A DNA stretch of 64,000 nt, taken from positions 6,541,582-6,605,581 of the forward strand of contig OU744730.1 of the NCBI GenBank assembly GCA_916613615.1, in the 5' to 3' direction. Origin of the DNA: Steromphala cineraria. Lineage: Eukaryota > Mollusca > Gastropoda > Trochida > Trochidae. The position numbers and the translations under genes are program-made. How positions within the stretch are numbered: position 1 is the stretch's first letter; the number at the start of each line of letters is the position of its first letter. Positions 37,988-49,610 of the stretch are shown in pieces. The notes under the pieces are model-generated. The model saw only the letters and a list, made by a program, of their open reading frames with translations. It had not been told where the DNA came from and searched no databases.

Positions 37988-38985
37988 TTATAGGATATCT
38001 AACGAGCTTCCCCTTTCATATCAAGTTTATGTCCCTAGTGAAATAATTTTGCTTTGTCACGAGCCTTGGCGAGTGACAAAACAAAATTATTTCACGAGGG
38101 ACATAAACTTGATATGAAAGGGGAACGAGTTGTGTATCCTATTTATTACCAACTTGCATTTCAGACGATTTATTGCTTTTTTAAATAACTTTTTATTATG
38201 CCTATAAAGAGACGAAACGGCGAATGAATATCAAACCACGTCACAGCCTCAAATATTATACTATTACGTCAAATATTCACATTTCTAAATTCTACCCTAC
38301 GTTAATTCATATAGTTTCTGGTGAAATGTAAGTAATAAGCACTTTAGTCATGAACGAAGCGTACATGAAAATAAAATCTCACTGCGCGAGAACAGTCAGA
38401 GTTATCTTTCTTTGATCAACGACATGTCATGACGGCCGCCATTTGCCTGTATCTTTTCGTCAAATTGTGTAAACAACCGACTTCAAAGTAAGTTTAAGAT
38501 GCTTATCATTGTTCAAACGCGTTTTGTTTTGAAGAAATGTTGTCTAAAGAATATTCAGTTGTCTTTATATTCTATAAATAACAAGCAATGTCTGTCTGTG
38601 TCATTTTGGAGCGACATGGATCAAATTAATGAAATACGGTGATCAAATTGTGCTGAATTTAAACCCTTTTGTGTTTATATGAGCCTTGAGATATCAGTAA
38701 GATGTTTTATTGTAAATCTTTTGTCCTCCGATGTATTCCTTAACAATTCGGTAAGGAAGAATTAAAAGATTAACTGAAAGTTTGAAGAATGACTCCGACT
38801 CACTCAGTGCCATTCGAATTTGTGAATGAAAACACGTTCGTTTTATGAATGAATAAAGTAGTCCGGACAATGTCAAAGTTCACCGCAAGCCAATCAAATC
38901 ACTTTGATGTGTTATGACCCATATGTGTCATAACAAATTATTATGAAACCCCTATACGAAGTACCACGTGGGTAATAATATTGGT
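37988..38985. mobile_element. Hairpin element H2 (terminal palindrome plus body)
   Basis: Unit 5 reads TTCTACGACTACATATTATTGG without interruption at 63686-63707, whereas unit 4 has about 1 kb between ACTACATATT and ATATTGGTTTAAG. The left end (37988-38145) is a palindrome with arms near 70 nt: CCCTTTCATATCAAGTTTAT is mirrored by ATAAACTTGATATGAAAGGG. Its apex is CGAGCCTTGGCGAG (38060-38073). Near the right end there is a small palindrome, TGTTATGAC...GTCATAACA (38911-38936). The body has no recognised protein. Confidence 0.75.
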
Positions 38986-39789
38986 TTAAGTAATGAGATA
39001 TTTGACTTTCATAAGACGATAGTTGTGACATTAACTATTGGCTCTTTGGAAGAAGTTGAAAAAGAAGAGTAACATCGCTAATGAAGTTAGTGCTATATAA
39101 TCATTCTTCTTCTCATTATTATTAAGCTTGCATGACGATGATAGTATTACTATAACGATTATACACAAAAGAAACATTGCCGGTTGATTTGACGGCTAGT
39201 TTTGAATAATTCAACATAAAATGATAAAAAAGAAAAACAATCCAGTATACAAAAAAGTTGCCAAATTGATGATAAATGTGGAAAATGTTGTCAGTCACAG
39301 GAAAATATTGTTTACTCATTGCAAGGTCTTTTGGTTGTTCATAAAGCTTACGGTATCTGGTTTCTATCTATCAATAATGATAGAATTCGTTAGAATGATT
39401 TCGTTTGTTTTCTTACATCTTAGCATTGGTTAAACATTATTTGTTATGTTATATGTGTGATGACAGGCATATTTTACGTGAAGGAGAACAATGTTATATG
39501 ATGATACTAATTCAAATATTCATATACATGTAATGCCAAATCAAGAATAATATCATAATTTTCAAATACAAATTGTAACCATCCTCATGTATATGCCGAA
39601 GCTGAATTCACTCATATCATTTACATCAATTCTATTTTTTTTTAAATCAAGCACTATCGATACTGACATAAGGTATAGTTTAAAAATCATTTAGGAATTA
39701 TTGTCCAGTTTTCTGTCAAGATAATATATGCAACTGCAATACTTTTTGATACATTGTAAGATAATACCATAATTTAGGTTAGCATATAA

Positions 39790-39834
39790 ACCATCAACCA
39801 TCAACCATCAACCATCAACCCTCAACCATCAACC
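39790..39834 (+). repeat. Heptamer microsatellite ATCAACC
   Basis: Six to seven copies of ATCAACC with one variant, only in unit 4, inside the region that in units 2 and 3 encodes the open frame E2. Confidence 0.85.
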
Positions 39835-41879
39835 ACTCCCAGAGTGCACTTTAAAATAAAAACAAGATGTTTATAAATTTATCCTCCATTGGTTACGAGA
39901 TGGCATCAGAAACTGACAGACACTGAAGAGATTTCTAATAAATCATGATAGGTGTACATGGAATATCATCTTCGTAGTCTTCGATAGACAGATCTTATAT
40001 TTCCATTTTACGGAATCCTCATTGACAACAATACTTTTATTGAAACTTTATGAAAGATGTATGGTTGGTTATGTTTGGTCTGACATTGTCATTGGTATTC
40101 CTTTTGATATGATCTAAGACATTGGCAGTTTCTGACAAGGGCTTGTCAACTACAGTATTCTACATAATGAATGAGGATGCCACTTCGATGTTAAAAAGTG
40201 TATTTGGTAGAAAATAACCAGATGCTTCCTATGGGACCATAAGAGCCCACAAATGTGTTTCTGAAATATAGAGTTTGAAAGCTAATGTCGAATTGAAAGA
40301 ATGTTTTCTGAAACGTGCGGATTAGGCCATTTACCAGGTCATTATTAATGTGATGGATGATATGAGATATGATTTGATAAATTGAAATAATTTAGCAGAA
40401 TATTTTCGAATCAAATTGTCGATTTAAAATGTATGTAGTCTTCTACAAATCATGTTTGTGACCAGTATCAGATGAATCTATTTATACATCATTTTATGTC
40501 TATATGTTGTTTGTAAGACATCTTATGAGTTTGACTTATTGGAATTGAATTTTTCCTCAATAATGTAAAACAAAAAGTCATTTTAACCAATGATATGTTA
40601 GTGCTTAATTGATAGTTCTTAATAAGATAGTTCTTAATTGTCTGAATTCATAGTTTTGGAAAATAATATAAGTTGTATTTTTATTTTCCATTTAAATGAG
40701 AAATGAGCTTTTATTCTAGTGCATCAGTTATGTATATAAGTCGAGTCGATATAAGTTCTCCATAATTCATAATTTCCTTATTGTTAGGACATAATTAATA
40801 TCGTGAAACAGACTGGAATGGAAAGGACAAGAGGTTTAACTCAATTGTCTACCACAGTTTATTAGTCGAACACTATCAATGAAGTGTTATGGGTGATGTT
40901 TTATTACTTTTCTGACATTAGGTCCTAAAGTTACCAATTCACAGTGACGTTCTGATCATAATTCTGATTCATAAATAATAATTAATTTAGTTGATAATTA
41001 TCATATCAAACGTACATAAACAGTGATTAAACGTATAAGAAGTTTAAGATTATATCATTACAACCAGATGTAATGTTTTTCTATTGTATAGCGAGTTGTC
41101 ATGTAGGCATTCATGGTTATGAATCCTGTCTAATAAGACATGAGGCCCTGGCTGCTAATTGATGCAAATATCCCCAAGTGGCGCTAAACAATAATACACT
41201 AACAAGAGGTAATGTGCATTTACCAATATTCATGGAAATAACAATAGCTGTGGGTTTTTTTAGGGGCTGTTGTCACATTTAAGTGCATATGTAAAATTCT
41301 TCTTTTTTTGCTGACAATTGGACATAGTCAATCAATACCCAATGGTCAGATAGATTTCTCTAGGACACATCCAAGTTCAATAGCAGAGGGTCAGAGTCTT
41401 TGGGGAGAGTATTGGTCAGTCAGCCATGTAGAATGACCTTTAATCATCAACGGCTATTTGGCTTGGAAATAAATTATGTCTCAGTGAACATAATGGATGG
41501 TCAATACGTTATTGAGCAGACACCAGAATGGAAATGTAGCTTACGAGAAAAGAATTGACAGAGAATATGCGATGTATTTGTTCATATACGAAATAGATTG
41601 CATGTATATTATGAATTAAATAATAGTATAAGAACATAGGATGCATGGATATGCATATGCATTTAGTAAGTTTTATTATTGAAGTTATTCTATACTGGGT
41701 CAGTGTCTGTTTTTTGTTGTTTTCATTACTTCATCTTAATGATATTAAGTTAAAATACAATAGATTTATTAAGGATTGAACACCAACAGGGATCTACCAG
41801 TTCTCACATCAATAATTAAGGATCAAATATATTGAGTGGCGTCTTTGAAATGATTATGGTAAAACCTCAACCTAAATAA

Positions 41880-42141
41880 CTAAACAAAATATTGATTTAT
41901 GCAGTTTATGTGTCACAAGCCTGTTGACGTTTTCGTAAACATTGTTATAGTTATATGTTAACATTAATAACTAGGTCTAATTCTTTTCACATTTGTTGTT
42001 ATTATTCCATTTTAAGTTATCGAGACATTCTAATATATTTTCTAGAATTGAGACTTTCTCATCTTCAATAACTCATTTCTTTTAGAAAAGAGTCTCTGAT
42101 ATGATGCGTATATTGTGTCGCAGACAAAAAAATCAACATTG
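41880..42141. other. Unique AT-rich stretch
   Basis: Left edge of the block inserted in unit 4. No open frame, repeat or structure was recognised. Confidence 0.4.
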
Positions 42142-42145
42142 TTAA

Positions 42146-42391
42146 AGGGACAGTAGCACGTTTTTTGAACATTTTATATTTCAAATTTGTCATTTATAAT
42201 CGTAGGTTAATGCTAAATGTATTATGTTTATAGTGTCAAAAATCTCATTACACAAATAAGTCAACGATAGTCAGAGATTCACACAACATCCATTGGCGGC
42301 CATTTTGTGTGAACACCTTTAATTCATTTGGTATAAGAAAAAGGAATCGCATGGTTAAACTTTACGTCATATATTTTGATCATTACTGCCC
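42146..42391 (+). mobile_element. TTAA-type MITE, left part, cut by a foldback element
   Basis: Starts after TTAA (42142-42145) with AGGGACAGTAGCACGTTTTT and follows the family to TTGATCATTAC, then TGCCC and the foldback element. The remaining right part is at 47764-47896. Confidence 0.8.
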
Positions 42392-42606
42392 TGTTACGAC
42401 GTAAGATGTAATAAACGCGGTAAGATGTAATAACTGCGGTAAATTGTAATAAAAACGCGGTAAAATGTAATACTGCGGTAAATTGTAACAAAATTGCGGT
42501 AAAATGTAATAAAAATAGATGCGGTAAAATGTAATAAGGGGGTGCGGTAAGATGTTACTAAAAGGTGCGGTAAATTGTAATACAATATGCCTTAAAATGT
42601 AATAAC
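42392..42606 (+). repeat. Left subrepeat-built terminal inverted repeat
   Basis: Pairs with 47549-47763. Eight GCGGTAA cores spaced about 20 bp; the last subunit (GCCTTAAAATG) is degenerate. The 63-codon minus frame here is a repeat artefact. Confidence 0.9.
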
Positions 42607-45187
42607 CTTTCCACAGTCTTTGATAACTTTTTTCAACAATATTTGTTAATTTTTGGTCTATGCTGGTACATGTGATGATATGTTTAATTGTTTTTTGATT
42701 GAGGATGACACAACGAAATATGTTTAGATTTGAATTACGTACACTTGAATGTTATTTCACTTTCATGAATGATTGTATTTTATTATCAGTAATGTTATTA
42801 AGATATATCACATCTCTGATTGGTCCATGTGACCCTGGTTAAATACTGATATCACCCTGTTGAGCGGGAGGGTAAATTATTTATACCCCGGCACAAACAA
42901 ATTTACAATGTATGTTACCTCGAACACATGATTAAGCTAGTTTCTTTTGATCAACCGATATGTAACTTTGAGCAAACTATAGTCAAAGTGTTTATGCAGT
43001 TAACGTTTTCCTTTATCTTCATATTTAATGCGTTATGTTTAAACATTCGGTAAAATAAATTCCTTATACCATTCAAAGGCGGGGTATATGGGCTCGTCGC
43101 ATAACACAAAGTGAGAGGTTGATATCTCCCTAAAAACCACGCCTCTGAAAGGCATAACTTATAATTGATTTGGACGATTCATATTTCATGGTTTATATCT
43201 ATGAATGTTAGATTGGATGGCTTTTAGTTTTAATTAGTTTGCTTAAGAATGGTGTTCTAGTTTCATAAATGTTTTTTTTATATTTTGGAAAATCAATATT
43301 TATTTTTTGTTTTTAATTATAAGGGGTAATCATTCATTTTTGAGAAAACAATTGAGCAATCTTTAATTTAATTTTCTTTAATGGTTATATCTATTATGAT
43401 TACCAAGAGGGTTTGTGATACATTTCAAAATGCACACTTATATATATATATATATAGGTATAAAGATGAAGGGGTCTCACGTGAAGTAAATGTAGATATG
43501 AAAATAAAATACTTCAGACGACACTTGCTGTAGATATCATTTTAATGATATATACTTAATCAGTAATATAATTAACAAATGATAATCTAAAATAACTGAT
43601 AATAATTGATCTATGTCCGTGTAAAGATATACTTCTAATGCTGAGTTACTTGTCAATATTTTCTACCCCTTAAGTGAAAAGGATGCATTTAAAAGTTCTA
43701 TATGAAAAAATATACATTTTTGGTATACTATAGTAGGTTTGATCAACATTAATTTTTCTGTAACATTTATGGGTTTACAATGATGTTCGTTGGTCGATGA
43801 AGATGTTTATAGGAAGTATGAAATCGTCCTAATGCAAGTTGCATGTTCTTTGTTATACATGGTGTGGAAAATACCCTTACTGTGACGCTATCGGATAAAG
43901 TACAATTTCTTTATTTTTTCTACAATAACCCACTGCCTTATTGTCAGGAACAAATCACTCCATTGGCTGTGAAAAAAACCTTATCCATCAATCAATTGAG
44001 ACTTCGACAAAATCGAGTTCCAATAAGGTAGTTAGGTGTTTGCTACCAGGAACGCCTTCTTGTGACAACCAAAGATAGTTGTGTGATTCTAATCGGTTCT
44101 TTGGTGGAGTCTTCTAACGAATTTGTTCAATTTAATCATTTGTACTTGTACCTATGCTATAAACCAAATCAACTCTATGCCTCATGTTTATCATGTTCTT
44201 TATAAGAAATACGATACACTGTTTTGAAACATATAAAAGAAGATATCATTTAACAAGAAAAATGTTTACATATAAATCACAGTCGTTTTGATTTTTAATT
44301 GTTTTAAACAGTATGCTAAAGGTTATTTTCCCCAAAGATTGCTGATAATTCTTGTTAGTCTTATACAATAAGGCTACACAATGAAAATACAACTATCATC
44401 ATTTTCATAACGTTCATGCAATTAGTTATTTGATAAATACAGTTGCTCAAACCATCACGAGCTTTGCATTATATTATTTACCTGCACTACAATAGTTATA
44501 GCTCGAAATCGAAGACCAGAACCCTTTCAAGTGATGTCATAGTATAGTTTTATATTAACTTCATGAACCATTACTTCATGACGTCATTCAAAAATTACAA
44601 CGGAATAAATGGTAACAGTGCCTTTGATCTTTATAAAACGCTACTAAATATGGTTAAAAATGTGTGTTGGTTACATGCCTACTAACATATCTAGAAAAAA
44701 TACGCCTTAACTTTAGCTCTTTACTGCCAATAAATATTGAACTAGTACCAATGACTTTGCAGCTTATCAGGCTTTACATTTAACTTTGCTTTAGGGTTTC
44801 TAATTTCTAATTATCTAATGAGTCTATAGACAATATTGTATCATTCTATACCTTGTGGTGTTAGAGAAGAAGATGACAAAAAGGCTTTAGTAGGGGCCAC
44901 AACATCAGAAATGCTAAAGTTTAGTGTGTATCAATTCAAAAATATAATTTGTTCAAACATTCAAGGAAATGTAAAAATGGTAAACGGAGTGACCCTCAAT
45001 TGAGTTAGACTTAAAATAATTAAAAATAATTTAGGGCTTAAGATCCAAAGGTTCACCGATGCCTATTACAGGCCACAGGATCTTTAAAAGAGATAAATTA
45101 GTCCCCATTGCATAAAGATTGTGTCTACAAGGTTTCAGCTTTCTGGACCTCATGTTTGTTTTGGTAAAAGACGTAAATAGGTTTTAA
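42607..45187. other. Foldback element interior, no gene seen
   Basis: AT-rich, with a TA dinucleotide run at 43438-43457 and only short frames (longest 43843-44031, 62 codons) that show no domain. Confidence 0.5.
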
Positions 45188-45537
45188 AGGGACAGTAGCA
45201 CGTTTTTTAATAATTTTATATTTTAAAATTACACTGATAAGTGTAAGTTAATGCTAAATGTATTATTTTGACAATAATAAATTCATAACACAAGCCAATC
45301 ATCTATAGTCAGAGGACAAAGCATAAAGATTCACATAAATCCATTGGCGGCCATTTTATGTGAACACCTTTAATTCATTTTGTGTATGAAAAAAGGAATT
45401 GCATGGCTAAACTTTACGTTATCTATTTTAATTATTACTGATTCATTTAGTTTTATACATTGTTTTTCGATTGGAACCATTAATTTTCATTTTCCTGACA
45501 TCATAATATATTCCCCCTAAAACGTGCTACTGCCCCT
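45188..45537 (+). mobile_element. TTAA-type MITE nested in the foldback element
   Basis: TTAA at 45184-45187 and 45538-45541; ends AGGGACAGTAGCACGTTTTT and AAAACGTGCTACTGCCCCT. Same family as 57803-58158 and 49287-49610. TTAA duplication fits piggyBac or Kolobok superfamilies. Confidence 0.85.
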
Positions 45538-45559
45538 TTAATGGCATGGTCCCTATGAT

Positions 45560-45785
45560 CCTTATTAGGGGACTCAGGGTCACCATAGCTATAAATGATA
45601 ATCCTCATTAGTCAATGAGTTTGTACAGCAAGTTTCAGTCTTCAAAGCTTCTTTTTTTTAATGAAAATATGTCCAAAATGGACAACAATTAACGGATGGA
45701 CTAACTGACTGACGGATGGATGGACAGACGCCGGACACCATACCAAGCCATAAGCCCATCGGCTGTCGGCTAATAGGGCATATAT
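45560..45785 (+). repeat. Dispersed repeat with GGAT/GGAC-rich tract
   Basis: GGATGGACTAACTGACTGAC, then GACAGACGCCGGACACCATA. Strings of this type recur in invertebrate genomes (from memory); possibly the 3' end of a SINE or RTE-type LINE. Confidence 0.3.
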
Positions 45786-46685
45786 TACACACAAGGTCGT
45801 ATTAATTGAATTCAAAAACGTACTGCATACCTGACAAGCGTCGTAATGTATTTTTAAAATTCAATTCTTTAAGTTTATAGCGTGCGGTTTATATCAGTTT
45901 TAAATGTTTCATTTGAAGAATTGACTAGCAGTTCAAGAGAGTAAATAGTTGCAGTGTACACAAACGAAAGTAACAAAAGAAGATTTATACCAAACGTCTT
46001 TTCCTATTGCACAGATTGTCAATTTTTGAGATGTAAATGTATATCGAAAATACACACTTCGTCTTATCAGAAGTTTTAGTCTATCCATTTGACTGTCCGA
46101 GTAACTTAATAAGTACTATTGTAGTAAACCCACAGATAAATCAGAGAAAATCATAAAACAATTGCTTTGTCTTTGTTCGTCTTAACGACACTTTATTTGT
46201 AAAAAAATACCGCGTCCTTATACTAGCTTAACATGGCTTATTGCCAGGGTTATGTCTGATTGTTTTGTCAAAAAAGTACAACGTTTTTCGTACAAAACTG
46301 TACTCATATGTATTCATATGTGAAGAATGTTGAGCTTTAATAATATGCATGCAGGAGAAATATCAAACTGAATGAAATGCAATCGTAGTTCATTGTAAGT
46401 GCCGTATGAACACTATATGAACACATCATGCACAAATCACCTTTGTCGAGCAGAAATTGTTGTTGTAAAAATATAATAGATTCGGTTTTAAAGCGGATTA
46501 TTGAACTCTTTTCCTTATGTGTCATGTGCTCGTTCGTACAGTGATATGCAATATAAAATCATCATTGTTCATTAGTAAAAACCTACTCTGGTATAGTTTC
46601 GTTTTTAGATTATGCATCAATCGTCAACCAAGAGACATGTCAAGCATGCACGATGTCTGTTTAAAGTTTAGGTTTGGTACGCGTG

Positions 46686-46743
46686 TGCAAGAAGCAAACA
46701 AATGCTGCTGAACATGCAAGAAGCAAACAAATGCTGCTGAACA
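46686..46743 (+). repeat. Short perfect tandem duplication
   Basis: The 29-base string starting TGCAAGAAGCAAACAAATGC and ending CTGAACA occurs twice in succession. Confidence 0.9.
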
Positions 46744-46796
46744 TTAGAAGGTTGAGAATATACACATGTGACCAGTGAGATTTTATCAGTTGATAT

Positions 46797-47196
46797 AGGG
46801 TAGACCAGGGCAAAGCGCGCCCTAGGGGCAAAATGGCCAAGCGTTATTTCTTCTTAATGATCGACAAATTTGTTATGACCAACCAATGAGAGTAAACGAC
46901 ATGAAGCACTGTGACACATGCTTGTATCGTTTTGCGGGGGTTGGGGATGTATGATATCAATTATTCTAAAAAACATGATTTTGCTATAAGGAATGGATGT
47001 GACTAGATATACCATAAAAAACACAAAAGGGAAGTTTGAATCTAATGCACCTATGATGCACATTGGTATCATGTTATCAATGACTAAAGAAATTCGTAAC
47101 TATTTGCCTTAAGTTCCTATGATTTACATATCGAACACTACCCTCAATGGGGCAAAAAAAGCCGGGGAGCGCATTGTCCCGTGTGATCTAAAATAT
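46797..47196. mobile_element. Putative MITE with GC-rich inverted ends
   Basis: The left end reads AGACCAGGGCAAAGCGCGCC then TAGGGGCAAAATGGCC; the right end read in reverse is AGATCACACGGGACAATGCG then GGCTTTTTTTGCCCCA. The ends match imperfectly over about 45 bases, with clearly higher GC than the surroundings. No coding potential. Confidence 0.45.
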
Positions 47197-47282
47197 ATCC
47201 ATGTTGCTAACTAATCGGTGGCTTTTTGTATTTCTAAAGCATACACGTATGACGTAAAAGAGTGCTTTTATTTATTTTGTGT

Positions 47283-47480
47283 CCATTGGCAAGGCACTTT
47301 ATCCACAATGCACTCAGTGAAGCCTGAAATAACGGGTGTAGGTTGATTCCTTGCGCCTTCGGCATAGTACAATCACAGTCAGGGTATTAATATGTAACGC
47401 TTTGTGCAACTGCGAAGCAGATGATAAATGCGCATCATAAGGGGCCTATCATTATCATTGTTATTGTATACAGACCTTAG
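47283..47480 (+). mobile_element. SINE-like repeat
   Basis: GGCAAGGCACTTTATCCACA, an A/T-rich middle, AAATGCGCATCATAAGGGGC and a CATTATCATTGTTATT tail. Related to the minus-strand copy at 24033-24430 through the GGCAAG...TTTATCCACAATG block. Confidence 0.45.
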
Positions 47481-47548
47481 CATAATGATTCTAACATGTT
47501 TGGCGAATCATACTCACAATCATTTTCTATGGTTTATATGAACCAATG

Positions 47549-47763
47549 TTATTACAATTTACCGCGCATCGCATTACAATTTACCGCACACTGAGTGCTA
47601 ACATTTTACCGCACCCCCTATTACAATTTACCGCACCTGTGTTTATTACATTTTACCGCATTTTTATTACAATTTACCGCAGTATTACATCTTACCGCGT
47701 TTATATTACAATTTACCGCAGTTATTACATCTTACCGCGTTTATTACATCTTACGTCGTAACA
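47549..47763 (+). repeat. Right subrepeat-built terminal inverted repeat
   Basis: Reverse complement of 42392-42606 with roughly one difference in eight; nine GCGGTAA cores on the minus strand. The 71-codon plus frame that crosses it is a repeat artefact. Confidence 0.9.
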
Positions 47764-47896
47764 TGCCCTAAACTTAATGTTATTTATTTGAATTATTTGT
47801 GCTCCATTTAATTTGAATACATTGTCTTTCAATTGGAGCCATTAATTTTCATTTTCCTAACATCACCTTATATTCCCCCTAAACTGTGATACTGTA
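47764..47896 (+). mobile_element. TTAA-type MITE, right part
   Basis: Resumes the MITE at CTAAACTTAATG and runs through TTCAATTGGAGCCATTAATT to an eroded end (AAACTGTGATACTG). It overlaps the left part by about 36-40 bases of family sequence. Confidence 0.75.
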
Positions 47897-48180
47897 AGAC
47901 ATACACACATATTGAGTAAATAAATGAGTTGATGGGTAAGCAGTTTAAACGTGGATATTGCCACGAGAGAGTAGAAAGATCAGTGAGAAAAGGTTTGAAA
48001 AGTTGAAGAACTGATGATAAGCAAGGCACAGTGAGAGAAAAAGCTTTTACCCATCGACCTGTCCAGCTTTGGTAATCCTATCAGGAGCATGTCAGTTCCA
48101 GCTGGCTTAGATATACACGGTAGCTGTTGCATACAACACACCAAGTCTATTGAGTGGAGGCATATATTCTTACCAAATAA

Positions 48181-48337
48181 ATAGAAGTTAACATGAGAGT
48201 GTGTTGTGGGATCGTAAATATCCTGCATTAGGAATAAACATTGTATTTTGCGAGCCTTGGCGAGCTAAATACATAGTGTTTATTCCTAATGCAGGATATT
48301 TACGATCCCAAAACACACGAGCATGATAACTTCTTTA
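48181..48337. repeat. Long hairpin H3
   Basis: Arms of about 70 nt: GGGATCGTAAATATCCTGCA is mirrored by TGCAGGATATTTACGATCCC. The apex CGAGCCTTGGCGAG (48251-48264) is identical to that of H2. The outer right side (ACACACGAGCATGATAACTT) is related to family H7 near 4433 and 12845. Following sequence to about 48560 is probably the element body. Confidence 0.9.
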
Positions 48338-48607
48338 TCATACAATGTCATTTCAAATTTTATTCGAAATAAATGCTTGATAATACCATTTTGAAAGTTG
48401 ACATTGTTTTAAAAGATGCGCGCATTGATATATGCAAATGAACGGTGTAATGACAGTGACAGTGAATTGATAAAATATAATTCCTTCTTATAAATGGCTT
48501 GAAATACCGTTTAAGTAATTTTTAAACTCCAAAATTTTAACAATTCAAAAGACTATAAAAACCGATGATTTTCAAATTAAAAATATTTAAGCGTGTCTTT
48601 GACGGAT

Positions 48608-48682
48608 TCGAACACACGTTCTATCGCCTTCCAGTAAAAAAGAGGGCGAGTCTATCTCACTCAGGGGCAAGAGTTGCTTCCC
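48608..48682 (-). other. tRNA-like sequence (SINE head or tRNA relic)
   Basis: The minus strand has GTGTTCGAATCCGTC, a good Box B, about 45 bases after a weaker Box A-like GAGTGAGATAGAC. Stems are incomplete, so a working tRNA is unlikely. Confidence 0.3.
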
Positions 48683-49169
48683 TTCGGCTAAGTTGCAATG
48701 GCAGCTTGCGTTGAAAAAAAAAACATAAACAGATAACTAAACAAGAAGATAGGCTGTGCATTCTCTAACTAAAACTAAACAAGCCTAAAGTAAAGAGCAC
48801 TGAAGAACGGAAAGTGAAGCGTTTAAGCATGAATCTTGAACTTCCTTTGGTACCTGTGAGTAAAATTGTTCGGTAGGTTCATTCAACTCACGATGGCAGT
48901 GTTTTTCCACTGCTAAGTCATACATGTGGCTAAGAACCATACAGTTTTGTTGCTTTTTCCTAAATTAGTGTCTATACATTGTAGTATTTTTATTTTCATG
49001 TATCTCTCCGTTACCAAGGCGTTCAAAATATTAACGCTTGTGACGTCATCGGAATTTTCAAAAGAAGTTCCGACCTTGACCTTTGAAATTAGCATCTCTA
49101 TCCGTATATGACCCCAACGGATATCGAAAATATCCGTTGGCTTTATTATGCCGAGAACACTATCCATTG
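48683..49169. other. Right edge of the inserted block
   Basis: AT-rich; a small perfect repeat ATATCCGTTGG/CCAACGGATAT occurs at about 49117-49141. No gene recognised. Confidence 0.4.
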
Positions 49170-49286
49170 TATGATAAATTAATTTATGTATGTATTTGTT
49201 TCATCTGTCTACCCTTACATAACATGAAACACAGAATCAATGTTGAAAGTGAACTAAGAAAGGAAATGCCTGAGATTCTAACTTAA

Positions 49287-49610
49287 AGGGGTCATAGCAC
49301 GTTTTTTGATAATTTCATATTTTATCATTTTACTGATAATTGTACGTTAATACTAAATGTTTCATATTGATAGTGTCAAAATATCATAACACAAACCAAT
49401 TATCCATAGTCAGAGGACACAGTATGAAGATTCACCTAAAAGCTATGGGCGGCCATTTTGGGTGAACACCTTTATTTAATTTTGTGTAAAAAAAAGGAAT
49501 CGCATTGCTGAACTTAACATTCTATATTAAAATTATTTCTGCTCCATTTAGTTTAAATGCATTGTCTTTCAGTTGGAACCATCAATTTTCATTTTCCTGA
49601 TACTGCCCCT
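49287..49610 (+). mobile_element. TTAA-type MITE inserted in unit 4
   Basis: TTAA at 49283-49286 and 49611-49614. Unit 3 shows the uninterrupted site as CTTACTTCATGTAGGG (27739) and unit 2 likewise (17723), matching the flanks ATTCTAACTTAA and TTAATGTAGG here. The insertion therefore postdates the duplication of the array. Confidence 0.9.

Larger units (their letters stand above)
42392..47763. mobile_element. Foldback-type element with subrepeat-built inverted ends
   Basis: A 5372 bp element whose ends are inverted repeats of about 215 bp (42392-42606 and 47549-47763), starting TGTTACGACGTAAGATGTAA on both sides. The ends consist of about 20 bp subunits with core GCGGTAA (eight on the left, nine on the right), alternating between GATG/AATG and ATTG variants. 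TGCCC flanks both ends (42387-42391, 47764-47768) as a probable 5 bp target duplication, and the termini are TG...CA. The interior has no recognisable transposase. It resembles Drosophila FB or sea urchin TU elements in architecture only. Nested inside are a TTAA MITE, a second MITE and SINE-like repeats. Confidence 0.8.

Noticed and set aside
42394..42585. 63-codon minus frame with repeated YNLPH/YRS-like residues, and its plus-strand partner 47546-47761
   Set aside because: Both are translations of the GCGGTAA subrepeat arrays in the foldback element's ends, not genes.
42392..42606. Regular about 20 bp subrepeats considered as a CRISPR array
   Set aside because: The genome is eukaryotic, spacers are not unique, and the array is mirrored at 47549-47763 as a terminal inverted repeat.
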